From: Akkermansia muciniphila
GTDB lineage: Bacteria; Verrucomicrobiota; Verrucomicrobiia; Verrucomicrobiales; Akkermansiaceae
Direction: 5' to 3'
DNA length: 64,000 nt
NCBI RefSeq assembly: GCF_900184965.1
Contig: NZ_FXYA01000123.1
Location: 1 to 64,000 of the forward strand
Shown piece after piece: positions 54,511 to 64,000 of this stretch; the stretch's first letter is position 1, and each line of letters begins with the position of its first letter. Made by a program: the position numbers and the translations under genes. The notes below the pieces were generated by a model that saw only the letters and a program-made list of their open reading frames with translations, was not told the DNA's origin and searched no databases.

Positions 54511-55788
54511 TCAGGCCGTTCTGCCCGGGCGCGGGATGCGGGCGGGGGGCAGGGGCGTATCCATCGTCAGGTCTTCGGGCGCCAGCCGCGTGGAGCTCTT
54601 CTTAATCTGTTCCCAGGTAATGCGCCGGCCCGTATGGGCCGCTTCACGCCCCATAATGGCGGCCAGGGTCTTATTGGCCGCGCTTTCCAGCGTCTGGGTC
54701 CAGACGCCGGAGCGCAGGAAACGGTAAAAGGCCACGTGCGTGTCTGCGTACATATTGCCGCGCTCCCCGCGGAAACGCCAGCGGTTATCCGCCTGGATGC
54801 AGGGGCGGTAGGGGGTGACCAGCGTTCCTTTTTCGCAAATGGTGCGGTCCGCGATTTCCCCGTGGCAGCCAACCCACTGTCTGCATGAAATGTGGGCCGT
54901 TACGTTATGGTCGTACTCAAAATAAACGTCGTAATGATCCCATACGTCGCCGTCATCCCGGCGCTGGGCGCGTCCTCCGGAGCCGAAAGCCGCCAGAGGG
55001 AGCTGCTCGTCCATGGACCACACCATGCCGTCAATCGTATGGACGATCTGTTCCACAAACTGGCCTCCGCTCAGCCAGTTCCATGCGGTCCAGTTGCGTA
55101 GCGCCCATGCCACGTCCGTATCGGAGGCAGGCCGGGAATCCAGGGCCAGCGGAGACTTGGGGGGAGTGGTGTAATATAACCCGTCAAAGGAAAGCACGCG
55201 GCCCAGCAGCCCGGAGGAAAGCTTGCGGTGGGCTTCTTCATTCGCTTTGTCGTAGCGCCAGCAGAAGCCGTCCAGAATCACCAGGTTTTTGAGTTTTGCC
55301 AGACGTGCGGATTCCAGCACGGAAAGCACGCCGGGAACGTCCACCGCCACGGGTTTTTCCGCATAAATGTGTTTGTCGGCGTCAATGGCCGCCGCCAGGT
55401 GTTCCGGGCGGAAAGCGGGAGGGGTGCAGAGCAGCGCCACGTCAATATCCGTTTGAAGCAGTTTCTTGTAACCGTCCAGACCGCTGAACAGGCGGCTCTT
55501 GTCCAGCCGGACGCGGCCGCCGTACTGTTCCGTCAGCAGGTTGGCGCCGAAATCGAGCCGTTCCTGGAACACGTCCGCCAGCGCCCAGACCACGGTTCCG
55601 GGGTCGGCGTCCAGCGCGTTCTTCATGGCGCCCAGGCCGCGGCCTCCGCACCCTACCAGGCCCACCTTGAGCGGTTTGGCGTCCGCCGGGGCTTCCACGG
55701 CGTTCAGGCAGGGCATGGCGGCCAGAAACCCGGCCGTTCCCGCGGCGGTTTTCAGAAAATCTCGTCTGTTCCAGATAGAAGAACCCAT
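54511..55788 (-). CDS. Tat-exported Gfo/Idh/MocA family oxidoreductase
   Basis: 425 residues. Twin-arginine signal NRRDFLKTAAGTAGFLAAM at about 7-25, then the NAD(P)-binding fold VGLVGCGGRGLGAM, ALLCTPPAFRPEHLAAAI and the family mark YAEKPVAVD. The C-terminal part has SGGQFVEQIVHTIDGMVW. Such exported sugar dehydrogenase-like proteins are frequent in Planctomycetes and Verrucomicrobia. Substrate unknown. Some GH109 N-acetylgalactosaminidases share this fold, but the sequence context here does not single them out. Upstream of actA on the same strand, although a functional link is doubtful. Confidence 0.88.
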   Translation of the reverse strand: MGSSIWNRRDFLKTAAGTAGFLAAMPCLNAVEAPADAKPLKVGLVGCGGRGLGAMKNALDADPGTVVWALADVFQERLDFGANLLTEQYGGRVRLDKSRLFSGLDGYKKLLQTDIDVALLCTPPAFRPEHLAAAIDADKHIYAEKPVAVDVPGVLSVLESARLAKLKNLVILDGFCWRYDKANEEAHRKLSSGLLGRVLSFDGLYYTTPPKSPLALDSRPASDTDVAWALRNWTAWNWLSGGQFVEQIVHTIDGMVWSMDEQLPLAAFGSGGRAQRRDDGDVWDHYDVYFEYDHNVTAHISCRQWVGCHGEIADRTICEKGTLVTPYRPCIQADNRWRFRGERGNMYADTHVAFYRFLRSGVWTQTLESAANKTLAAIMGREAAHTGRRITWEQIKKSSTRLAPEDLTMDTPLPPARIPRPGRTA

Positions 55789-55951
55789 GATGGATAAAAC
55801 AGTATACGAAGGCGGGAGCCGGAATGAAACGACGTATTCGCGTGGTGACGCAAAAAGATGCCGGCAGGGAAGATGTTTTCTCCCCGGATTGCGGAGGCTG
55901 GGAAACGGGGCGCAGTTGAATATTTTATCTGTTTTTGTTGGAAAAATGCTC

Positions 55952-55979
55952 TTGAAAAATAACTTCATGAGCGTATTTT
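55952..55979 (+). promoter_or_regulatory. Candidate promoter of the S6-like protein gene
   Basis: TTGAAA at 55952, 16 bases, TATTTT at 55974. Transcription would start near 55986, about 40 bases before the ATG. Confidence 0.5.
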
Positions 55980-56024
55980 TTTAAACGTATTTCAACTTTG
56001 CTTTGTCCCTAACGCGAAAATTGT

Positions 56025-59000
56025 ATGAAAGTACGCTTACCTCTGCAACTGTTCCGTCGGCTTATTCGCATTCTTTCCGTTCCGTGTTTTACGCTTGGGT
56101 CCGTTTCCATGGGCGGCATCATGCACCAGGACGCTTCTTTCCAGACTTATACGGATTTCGGCCAGAATATGGGGCGTTACTCCACAGGAGCCACCAACGC
56201 GCTGCTTCAACATCTTCATGCTGACGGGGTGATTATTTCCTACACGGGCGGCCAGGCGGACCAGAAGCTGGCCCATGAAATGATCAGCTTTGAAAGCCAG
56301 ACGGACAAGGGGAACGCCGCCGCCGTGGGTTATAATTTCATCGCCACCGTATGGCATAACCCCACCAACATGCTTGATACGGTGGGGCTTAATAGCAATG
56401 TGACTTTTTCCGCGAATGACATAGGAGCTTCCTACGCCATCCGCTACCAGACGATAGAGCTGGATTCCAGAACCCGCGACAAGAGCGGAAAATTTGAGAC
56501 GGGCAGCGCCGCCACGGATTACAAGGCGGGGCGCCTGAGCAAAATCATCACGGATGTTTCCCCTGCCGCCATTTACAGCGGCGATATTTCCGGCAGCGCG
56601 CTGGTTGGCCAGCAGGTTTACCGCAGCGGCTCCGGCACGATGGGGGTTTATAACCATTCCATGCAGCAAACGGGTTTGACCGCCGGCTACAGGTATATTA
56701 CCGGCGGCGTGGAAACGCTTACCGGGGAAACCCATTATAACGCGGATGCTTTCCGCACATCGGTTTCAGATAGCAATTTCAGCGCGTCCGGCATTACTGC
56801 GGCCAAGCCTCTGCCCTTTGTCTCTCTGGGCGGGGACTCTGGAAGTCCCGCCTATATCTGGAATGAGGAGACGAACCAGTATGAGTTCCTGGCCTGTTTG
56901 CAATCCGGTGATTCCTTCCGTTTTTCCCAGTTTAACGGCAATTGCGCGTGGACCAGCAAGATAGTCGATAACTACAATGTGGCCGTGGACTGCGGGAGCG
57001 CCCTGGGCGGCGCGGACCACACCGTTTACGTCAATGCCGTGACGAGGGACGGGGGAGAGGTCATTCAGGGTAACACCGCTTCCACCAGGCCGTGGCACGG
57101 GAGCGTGACTGACGCCGCCGGCAATGAGCTGGCGGACTTCATCGGCCTGCGTTCCGGGTCCAATACATGGAAAAGCCTGAACAACGTCATGAACAGCAAC
57201 AACTGGTACGCTTACGGGGACGGATACCTGAACGCCGGTATACCGGACCTGTTCGTGACCCAGGACCTGGTGTTCACCGCTTCAGGGGATGAAGTCCAGC
57301 GTGTTGTGCTGAATGGAAATGTGGACCAGGGGGTAGGCTATACGCGCTTCAGCAAGGCGGCTGGTAGCGGAACCGCCACCTTCCGCCTGACTTCCGCGGA
57401 AGGGGAAAGCTACATGCTGAATTCCGCCGGATATGTCGTGGACGCGGGGGTGGACGTGCATGTGGAGCTTACGAACTCCGCGGATTACGCCCGCGAATGG
57501 AGGAAGACGGGTGAAGGCAACCTGTTCATTGAAGGGAAGGGAAATAATTATATTGGCCTGAACCTGGGCGGTTCCGGTGCCACTTATCTGCAGCGCGAGG
57601 GCGGGTATGCCGCCTACAATGTGCTGGCCAACAACGGGACCCGCGTCATCATCAATGATGTGGGGCAGATCGGGCGGGATTTTACGTTCGGCAATGGCGG
57701 GGCTACCCTGGATTTCAACGGAAACAGCATGGAGGTGTGGTTCAGTGCCGTGCCGGAAGGGACGGACGCGTTTACCCTCCATTGCCTGGATGAGGGCGGC
57801 GTGATTGCCAACCTCCGGCGGGGGACTACTTCCACGCTGACATTCAAGGAGGGAGGGACCTGGAAGGGCTCTTTCCGGGACGCCGGGGAAAACGGAGGCG
57901 CCGTTTTGCGCGTGGTGTATGACGGAGGCGATCAGCAGCTCGTGCTTAATTCCATTCTTACCAGCCTTTCCGGCTCCAACGGGGAGGACAGGAGCGCTTT
58001 CATCGTGCAGTCCGGAACGGTGCTGCTGAAAGGGACCAACACGGTGCACGGCATGGGGTCCGCGGACGGGCGTTCTTCCAACCGGCTCTTCAACGCGCTG
58101 GACTGGCATTATGCTGACGCCGCCATGGATGTGGAGGTGCGTGACGGTGCTACCTTCCGCCTGGGGGATCATGCCCGGCTTCAGGGGGACGTGAATGTCC
58201 TTTCCGGCGGCACGTTGCTGGTGAATGAAGGCGTGCAGCATGAGCTGGAGCATATTGAGGGTGGCCAGAAGCTGGAAAGCACCTCCGCCATCCGTGATTA
58301 CTGGGGCCTTCACGGCAATGTGTCCCTGCAAAGCGGAGCGCGGATGCAGATTGCCTTCAGCGAAGGCGCAACAGTCGGCATGGAGCTCAAAGGCGGCATC
58401 AATGGAGATGGCTCCCTGAACATCAGCCTGGGTTCCAACGGCCTTCGCCTTGTCCTGAGCGGGGACAACGCGTCCCTGAGCGGGGAGAAGATTCTGGAAA
58501 GCGGCACGGTTCAGGGGACGTCGCTCGCCTCCATGGGGGATGTCCGGACCAACAAGTGGTCTGTGGGAGAGCAGGGCGTGCTGGCCTCCCTGGGCTTTAC
58601 TTCCGACGTGTCTTCCTCCCGGATTCTGTCTTATATTGATTCCTCTTCCTCCGGCGTGCTGGCCCTCGCTGCCGACCGGACGGAAACATTGGACATGTCT
58701 TCCCACACTTCCTTGTTCATCGGTGCGCTGGAAGGAACGGAAGTCCATTACGGCAGCGCGGATACGGCGCTGGGCACGAATGCCGCCGGCCAGTGGCTGC
58801 TGGGCGGCGGCGGGGGCGCCCTGTACGTGGACGCCCTGCTGGAAGGCGAGAACCGGCAGCTGGTCATCGGCAATTCCTATGGGACGGGAAAAGTCGTGCT
58901 GACCAACGCGGCCAATACGGCTTCCGGCACAATCATGTTCGGCGGCGGCGTGACGCTGGATTATACGGAAGGGGCTTTGGGGAATCTGCACTTCGATCTT

Positions 59001-62000
59001 TCCTATACCAACGCTTCCTATTACACCGAAGGCGGTTCGCGGGAATTCCTGTCTTCCTATGTCAATGAAAACGCTGACGGCATTCTGTTGCTGGACCGCA
59101 CTCCGGAAGCCGCGATTGATTTGCGCAACCACTCTCTTCTGGCGCTCGGCAGCTCCGATTCCGGAGCGGGAACCGTCTTTACGGGCGATATCCTTCTGAA
59201 TGAGGGGCAGAGCTACCGTTTCTCCGGCAGCGGCAATTTGATCATGGAACACCTCAGCGCCGGGCATGACGTCATTGTGGACGGTCAGACGTTTTCCGGA
59301 GGTTCCCTCACCCTGACGGGAGACAGCCTGGTTACAGGCGCCGTCTCCATCATGGGGCACAGGGAGTCTTCCCCTTCCTCATCCGGCAGCATGTCTTTGT
59401 CCCTGCAAACGGACAATGCGTTGAAGGATGCTTCCTGCGTCACGATTTCCGAGGGCGGCATCCTGAATATTAACGGCACTACCCAGACCCTGAACAATGT
59501 CGTGCTGAATGCCGGAGGCTCCATATCCGGGGAAGGCACGCTTGTGCTGGCAGTCCCGGATACCGGGATGACGCTGGCCGGCAGCCTGGAGGTGGCGACG
59601 GTGATCAAGCAGGATGCCGGCAATCTGACGCTGGGCGGAACGGGTTCATACAATTCTCTGCAGGTGCAGGCCGGAACGGTCACGTTGGGCTCCAACACGG
59701 CGTTTTCTTCTTCAGGCACTGCTGATTTTTATGCGGGGACGGGTCTTCTCCTGAACGGAAAGACAGCCAATGGCCGTGTTGTGCTCCATGGGGAGGGTAG
59801 TGAGGGCGTGTCCGTCTCCGGCGGCGGCACTTTCTCCGGAACCCTTGCCGTGGCGTCCGGAACGGGATATGTTACGGGCAATACCACTTTCGCGGGGCTT
59901 GATGTGGCCTCGGGGGCGGTGCTGAGCCTCGGCGGCAGCGGCAATTTCTCCGTCAGGGGCCAGAATGTCAACGCTTCCGGCGGGACAATCCTGGTAAAGG
60001 ACGGTTCGCATGCGTTCAACCTGGCGTACAACGGCAACGGGAGCAACCAGATCCTGCGCGGCACGCTGTCCGTCGCGGACGGGGCTTCCCTTACCCTGCA
60101 GAGCAATGGCGCCAATTTGGGATATTCCCAGACGAAAACGCTGAATTCCGTCCGTATTGAGGAAGGCGGGCGGCTGGATCTTTCCTGCACCCAGTACAAC
60201 ACGGTCTGGGCGGTAAATTCCCTTTCCGGCGGAGGAAAACTGAATTGGGATTGTTCAAAAAATAACTATTACTCATCCCAGCTTCTTCTTGGCGGGAACG
60301 GCCGTTTTTCCGGAACAATCAATTACCGCTCCACGAATGAAACGAGCGGCTACAAATATCAGAATTATTTGATATTCAATTCAGACCAGGCCGTCAGCGA
60401 TGCTGTGGTCAATATGTACGGAAAGAGCGGGCTGGCCATGGCCTCTATGGGGGTCAATACGAATCGCCTGTCCCTGCGCGGGCTGGACGGCAACGCCAAT
60501 ACCTACCTTTTTGCCGGCGGGGCCAAGGCGGGCAATCAGCTCCCCTTCCTGCAGGGATTTGTGCTGGATTCGGCGCAGGCGTCTTCCCGCAGGGCCACCC
60601 TGACCATCTCCGCCCGTGAAGGGGAGAGCCATACGTTCAGCGGAACGGTCAATGGAAGCGCCTCCGCCGGGTTCAGCCTGGTGATGGACGGCGCGGGGAC
60701 GCAGACGTTTAACGGGGCTTCCGTCACGCTGCATGACGTGTCCGTGACGGGAGGGGGCGCGTTGAACCTTACCGCCGCCAATCTCAGCGTGCTTGGCAAT
60801 TTGACCCTTTCCGGGGGCGCCTCCCTGGCTCTGAACTCCGGCTATAACTTAAGCGCCGGGAAAACGCTGGCCCTGATGGGTTCGTCCGCTGCGCCCGCCA
60901 CGTTGAACATGACAGGGACGGGAAATGCGCTCACGCTTTCCGGCGGCGTTCTTACCTTTACCGGCGGCGTGCTCTGCTCGGATTCCGCCACCTTGCATAT
61001 CGCCGGCGGCGGATTGGCCTTTGCTGAATCCCTGGCGGAGCAGACCATTAACTTCACGGAAACGGCGTCCATCAAGACCGGCGTAACCTATTGGCTTGCC
61101 GATGGAGACTGGAGTCCCTTCCGGAATGGTTCCTTTGCCTCCGGAGCCCTTCCCTATCTGAACGCGGATTTTTCCATTGCGGATACGGGGCTGTATGTGA
61201 CCTTCTCCGCGGCGGAAGGCGTCAGCATCTGGGACGGAACGGAAACATCCAACAATTGGACGGCCGACAAATTCGGCAATGCCGCCCCTCTGCCCGGAGA
61301 AGCCACGGCGGCTATTTTCAATGAAAGCGCCGGAAGCCATGTGGTGAACATTGCCACCACGGCGGAAGTAGGTTCCCTCCTCATTGACGCCGATAACGGA
61401 TACACATTTACGGCGGCGGGAGATCATCTGGTTTCCTCCGGGTCCCTCACGCATTCGGGCAGGGGAACCACCGTTATTGAATCCGGAGTGCGGATTACGG
61501 GAACTGCCTCCATTGAATCCGGGGAGCTTGTCGTGAAAGACCGGGAGACGCTGGCCGGAGCCATTACGGGAACCGGTACCCTGGGAATTGACTGGGGAAG
61601 TGAAAGCGGCTCCCTTTCCACAGAGAATTTGGGAACGCTGCACATCATCAGCGGCCGGTATGAGGGAGGCTCCCCCGCCGGGCTGGTGCGTGTGGATGAC
61701 GGAGGCCAGTTCTTCGTGGCGTCAGGCACGAGTTCTTCCGCCGTTGAGCTGGCCGGCGCCGGCTGGAAAGACGCCGGAAATGAAGCTGACAGGGCGGGAG
61801 CCCTGAGGCTCGGCAACGGAGCGGCCGTTTCCGGAGCCGTTACGCTGTCTGCGGACGCGGTCCTCATGCTCAGCGGAACTTCCGGGACGATTTCCCATCT
61901 GAATACAAATGGCCATACTCTTGCGAAGGAGGGGACGGGAACGCTCGTGCTGGGAAGTACGGATATTGTGGGAAATCTTGACCTGAAACAGGGAACCATC

Positions 62001-64000
62001 CAGTTCAACGCAGGCGGCCACGCCGGCATATCCTCCATCCGCATGGCTTCCGGCACGGCCTTGAAGCTTGATTACAATGCCAACATCACCAATGGTTGCG
62101 CCGTCTCCATGGAGGATGGCTCCAGCATCAATTTCTGGAACGGCACCGGCACTTCCAATTTGAAAATCGACCTGAACGGAAATATCAGCCTGAACGGGAA
62201 CTGTTCCGGAAATGCCGCCGTTCTGGCCGGAACGATTTCAGGAACAGGCCGTCTGGATCTGGGCACTACTCTGCAAAATGCCTGGACCATTTCCTCCGCC
62301 ATATCGGGGGATCTCTCCCTGTCTGTCAACTCCAGGGTGACGCTGTCCGGCAATAACTCCTATACGGGCGGCACCGTCATTTCCGGATCCACTCTGACGA
62401 CCAGAAGCGTTTCCGCTCTGGGGACGGGAGCCGTCACTATCAATGGTGGGGCCCTGGCTTTGGGCGGCAACCTGGAAATCTCCGCGCTGGCGGGAACCGG
62501 AGGCTCTGTCAGCCTGGGAGGGAACCTGCTGGGCATTTCAGGGGGAGGCGCTTCAACCGTTTATGCCGGCTCCATCACCGGAGCGGCCGGCAGCGGGCTG
62601 AATGTGGGCGCCGGAGCGAATCTGGGGCTGACGGGCGCAGTCACGGCGGATTCCGTCATGGTGGGCGGCGCGCTGGCCCTGAGCGGCACGACTACGGTGG
62701 GCTCCATGCAGGTTGACAAGGGCGGCAGCGTGACGCTGGGCGGCACGTTGAACCTTGATTATTCCGGAGGGAAGCAGGGAGGCATTGTGAATAAGGGAAG
62801 CGTTTCCCTCCAGGAGGGGTTGGACCTTCACCTGACGGTGGGCGGCACGGGGGCCGGTTCCTGGTCCCTGGTTTCCGGAGGCGGCATTTCCTACAGCGGC
62901 GATTCCCTGACGGACCACCTCTTCATTGATGGCGTGCGGGCCAACCGTCTCCGGGTGGAGCTGACGCAGACTGCGGATGAACTGTCCGTCGCCTACGCAG
63001 GCAGCAAGACGCTCCTGTGGACGCCGGGCGAGTCTTCTTCCGTCTGGAATGCCGTGGGAGACGCCAACTGGAGCTTTGAGGACGGTTCCGCCAAGGGCAT
63101 TGTCTTTTATGAAAACGATTCCGTCATCTTTAACCAGGCAGGTCCCCAGGCCGTGACTGTGGCTGAAGACGGTGTGGCCGTTACGGGAATGTCCGTGCAG
63201 GCTGCCGGCTATGCCTTTGACGGCGGCGCTGTCACGGTGAAAGACAGTCTGCTGGTGGACGCGAATGGCGGCGCCGTTTTCAATTCCGCCGTCACGGTAA
63301 ACAGGGATCTCATGGTTTACGGACGGGAAGGAGCTGTCTTTAATGCCGCCCTGAACGTGGCCGGCGACGTGATGATGGCCGGTAATACGGTCTTCACCCA
63401 AAACTTCACGCTGGCGGACGGTGGAACCGTTTCCTTCGCGGAAGGGGCGCAGTGGTCCAGCAGGAACATCGCCCTGGCCGGAAACGGGCAATTTGACGTG
63501 CGCGCCGGCGTCCGGAATACGGGCAGCGGGACGGTCAGTGTGGCTACCGGCAAGACCTGGACCGTGGCCCTCAGCAATGACTCCCTCTGCGAAATGGCGT
63601 CCCATTATCTGCAGCTTACCGGAGTTCTTAATCTAGAGGCGGGAGAAAACAGCGGCGGCACCCTGGTGGTGGATGGCCTCTGCCTTTCTTCCACCAATCC
63701 AAGCGGCGGCAAGAGCCAGTTGAATATTGCCGCCGGCACGCAGCTCTTCATCAAGGGGGACAGCGCCGGAAGAAATAGCGGAGGCATTGTTGGCAATACG
63801 GGGTCCATGATGCTCTCCAACTGGCCGGGGAACGGAGGAAACAATGAAGTGAACGTGAATGGCGTCCTGACGAGCAATGCCGTCATCAGCGGCCGTGATG
63901 GAGCCTCCGTCATCAACGTCGGGAATGCAGGCGTGCTGAACATGCTGGGCGGACTGGCGGCGAATACTCCGGGACGTACCAAGAACCATGTGATCAACGT
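56025..64000 (+). CDS. Giant S6-like (IgA1-protease type) serine protease with autotransporter repeats (3' end outside window)
   Basis: Open for 2,658 codons to the window edge. MKVRLPLQLF... is a signal peptide (about 1-30). Residues ~35-300 resemble the S6 protease domain: FQTYTDFGQNMGRYSTGATN matches the conserved start of IgA1 proteases/SPATEs. Candidate triad: His111 in ATVWHNP, Asp165 in TDYKAGRLSKIITDVSPA, Ser272 in SLGGDSGSPAYIWN. The following ~2,300 residues are Gly/Ser/Thr/Asn-rich beta-helix with autotransporter-type strands (for example SGNNSYTGGTVISGSTLTTR near 62343) and two WD/NW-type modules (near 61228 and 63010). The end, barrel or PEP-CTERM, is not visible. Probably cell-surface; substrate unknown, immunoglobulin or mucin are options. 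Confidence 0.85.
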   Translation, partial: MKVRLPLQLFRRLIRILSVPCFTLGSVSMGGIMHQDASFQTYTDFGQNMGRYSTGATNALLQHLHADGVIISYTGGQADQKLAHEMISFESQTDKGNAAAVGYNFIATVWHNPTNMLDTVGLNSNVTFSANDIGASYAIRYQTIELDSRTRDKSGKFETGSAATDYKAGRLSKIITDVSPAAIYSGDISGSALVGQQVYRSGSGTMGVYNHSMQQTGLTAGYRYITGGVETLTGETHYNADAFRTSVSDSNFSASGITAAKPLPFVSLGGDSGSPAYIWNEETNQYEFLACLQSGDSFRFSQFNGNCAWTSKIVDNYNVAVDCGSALGGADHTVYVNAVTRDGGEVIQGNTASTRPWHGSVTDAAGNELADFIGLRSGSNTWKSLNNVMNSNNWYAYGDGYLNAGIPDLFVTQDLVFTASGDEVQRVVLNGNVDQGVGYTRFSKAAGSGTATFRLTSAEGESYMLNSAGYVVDAGVDVHVELTNSADYAREWRKTGEGNLFIEGKGNNYIGLNLGGSGATYLQREGGYAAYNVLANNGTRVIINDVGQIGRDFTFGNGGATLDFNGNSMEVWFSAVPEGTDAFTLHCLDEGGVIANLRRGTTSTLTFKEGGTWKGSFRDAGENGGAVLRVVYDGGDQQLVLNSILTSLSGSNGEDRSAFIVQSGTVLLKGTNTVHGMGSADGRSSNRLFNALDWHYADAAMDVEVRDGATFRLGDHARLQGDVNVLSGGTLLVNEGVQHELEHIEGGQKLESTSAIRDYWGLHGNVSLQSGARMQIAFSEGATVGMELKGGINGDGSLNISLGSNGLRLVLSGDNASLSGEKILESGTVQGTSLASMGDVRTNKWSVGEQGVLASLGFTSDVSSSRILSYIDSSSSGVLALAADRTETLDMSSHTSLFIGALEGTEVHYGSADTALGTNAAGQWLLGGGGGALYVDALLEGENRQLVIGNSYGTGKVVLTNAANTASGTIMFGGGVTLDYTEGALGNLHFDLSYTNASYYTEGGSREFLSSYVNENADGILLLDRTPEAAIDLRNHSLLALGSSDSGAGTVFTGDILLNEGQSYRFSGSGNLIMEHLSAGHDVIVDGQTFSGGSLTLTGDSLVTGAVSIMGHRESSPSSSGSMSLSLQTDNALKDASCVTISEGGILNINGTTQTLNNVVLNAGGSISGEGTLVLAVPDTGMTLAGSLEVATVIKQDAGNLTLGGTGSYNSLQVQAGTVTLGSNTAFSSSGTADFYAGTGLLLNGKTANGRVVLHGEGSEGVSVSGGGTFSGTLAVASGTGYVTGNTTFAGLDVASGAVLSLGGSGNFSVRGQNVNASGGTILVKDGSHAFNLAYNGNGSNQILRGTLSVADGASLTLQSNGANLGYSQTKTLNSVRIEEGGRLDLSCTQYNTVWAVNSLSGGGKLNWDCSKNNYYSSQLLLGGNGRFSGTINYRSTNETSGYKYQNYLIFNSDQAVSDAVVNMYGKSGLAMASMGVNTNRLSLRGLDGNANTYLFAGGAKAGNQLPFLQGFVLDSAQASSRRATLTISAREGESHTFSGTVNGSASAGFSLVMDGAGTQTFNGASVTLHDVSVTGGGALNLTAANLSVLGNLTLSGGASLALNSGYNLSAGKTLALMGSSAAPATLNMTGTGNALTLSGGVLTFTGGVLCSDSATLHIAGGGLAFAESLAEQTINFTETASIKTGVTYWLADGDWSPFRNGSFASGALPYLNADFSIADTGLYVTFSAAEGVSIWDGTETSNNWTADKFGNAAPLPGEATAAIFNESAGSHVVNIATTAEVGSLLIDADNGYTFTAAGDHLVSSGSLTHSGRGTTVIESGVRITGTASIESGELVVKDRETLAGAITGTGTLGIDWGSESGSLSTENLGTLHIISGRYEGGSPAGLVRVDDGGQFFVASGTSSSAVELAGAGWKDAGNEADRAGALRLGNGAAVSGAVTLSADAVLMLSGTSGTISHLNTNGHTLAKEGTGTLVLGSTDIVGNLDLKQGTIQFNAGGHAGISSIRMASGTALKLDYNANITNGCAVSMEDGSSINFWNGTGTSNLKIDLNGNISLNGNCSGNAAVLAGTISGTGRLDLGTTLQNAWTISSAISGDLSLSVNSRVTLSGNNSYTGGTVISGSTLTTRSVSALGTGAVTINGGALALGGNLEISALAGTGGSVSLGGNLLGISGGGASTVYAGSITGAAGSGLNVGAGANLGLTGAVTADSVMVGGALALSGTTTVGSMQVDKGGSVTLGGTLNLDYSGGKQGGIVNKGSVSLQEGLDLHLTVGGTGAGSWSLVSGGGISYSGDSLTDHLFIDGVRANRLRVELTQTADELSVAYAGSKTLLWTPGESSSVWNAVGDANWSFEDGSAKGIVFYENDSVIFNQAGPQAVTVAEDGVAVTGMSVQAAGYAFDGGAVTVKDSLLVDANGGAVFNSAVTVNRDLMVYGREGAVFNAALNVAGDVMMAGNTVFTQNFTLADGGTVSFAEGAQWSSRNIALAGNGQFDVRAGVRNTGSGTVSVATGKTWTVALSNDSLCEMASHYLQLTGVLNLEAGENSGGTLVVDGLCLSSTNPSGGKSQLNIAAGTQLFIKGDSAGRNSGGIVGNTGSMMLSNWPGNGGNNEVNVNGVLTSNAVISGRDGASVINVGNAGVLNMLGGLAANTPGRTKNHVIN

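Noticed and set aside
54511-55788. GH109 alpha-N-acetylgalactosaminidase
   Set aside because: The fold and export signal would fit, but the motif region TPPAFRPEHLAAAI and YAEKPVAVD is that of general Gfo/Idh/MocA proteins; I do not see GH109-specific residues.
57282-59360. 692-codon open frame on the minus strand
   Set aside because: It lies fully inside the S6-like gene and its product is Gly/Arg/His-rich low-complexity; it is the reverse shadow of repetitive GC-rich coding DNA.

Overview
The window looks like the chromosome of a Verrucomicrobia member close to Akkermansia, a mucin-feeding gut bacterium. This rests on the mix of genes, not on a marker gene: secreted fucosidase, sulfatase and alpha-galactosidase, PEP-CTERM-tailed surface proteins, a giant beta-helical passenger protein with autotransporter-type repeats, the DapL route to lysine and cell wall, a Bacteroidetes-like ParE, a GTP-type PEP carboxykinase and Act-type (alternative complex III) subunits. 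There is no rRNA, tRNA or CRISPR array that I can see.

Left end (1-5.3 kb): a polymorphic-toxin (RHS) locus. GC-rich pieces of RHS core alternate with AT-rich small genes. One intact RHS tip with its C-terminal toxin candidate is followed by a membrane immunity candidate. After that come a frameshifted lipoprotein gene, a broken RHS segment, two more small membrane proteins, and a truncated second copy of the same RHS segment that opens the window. Three strong hairpin terminators separate the units.

5.4-24.2 kb: a DegT-type PLP enzyme, an SPFH protein, a TIGR01777 epimerase with a lipocalin, a secreted IdeS/Mac-like cysteine protease with a PEP-CTERM tail, ilvC (with long perfect hairpins at both ends of its transcript), an ABC ATPase with a GntR regulator, then glycan-degradation genes (GH29, sulfatase, GH27) interspersed with eno-ftsB, dapL and apbE.

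24.5-43.7 kb: mostly housekeeping: rpmB, enoyl reductase, ruvX-mannose-1-P guanylyltransferase-uppS-parE, ispE, a DinG-like helicase, a cobalt/nickel ECF transporter (cbiMN-cbiQ-cbiO), argB, corA, rplI, purH, pdxJ, acpS.

43.7-64 kb: a PEP-CTERM protein, a pair of 17-bp palindromes, a decayed duplicate of the pckA 3' end beside pckA itself, a lipoprotein amidase, recG, an actA-actB pair without the rest of the complex, a Tat-exported Gfo/Idh/MocA protein, and the first 2,658 codons of a protein whose N-terminus resembles IgA1-protease-type (S6) serine proteases, with a candidate His-Asp-Ser triad. This S6-like protein and the IdeS-like protease at 9.4 kb both belong to families best known for cutting immunoglobulins in pathogens; having both in one 64-kb stretch of a likely gut commensal is the most striking feature of the window.
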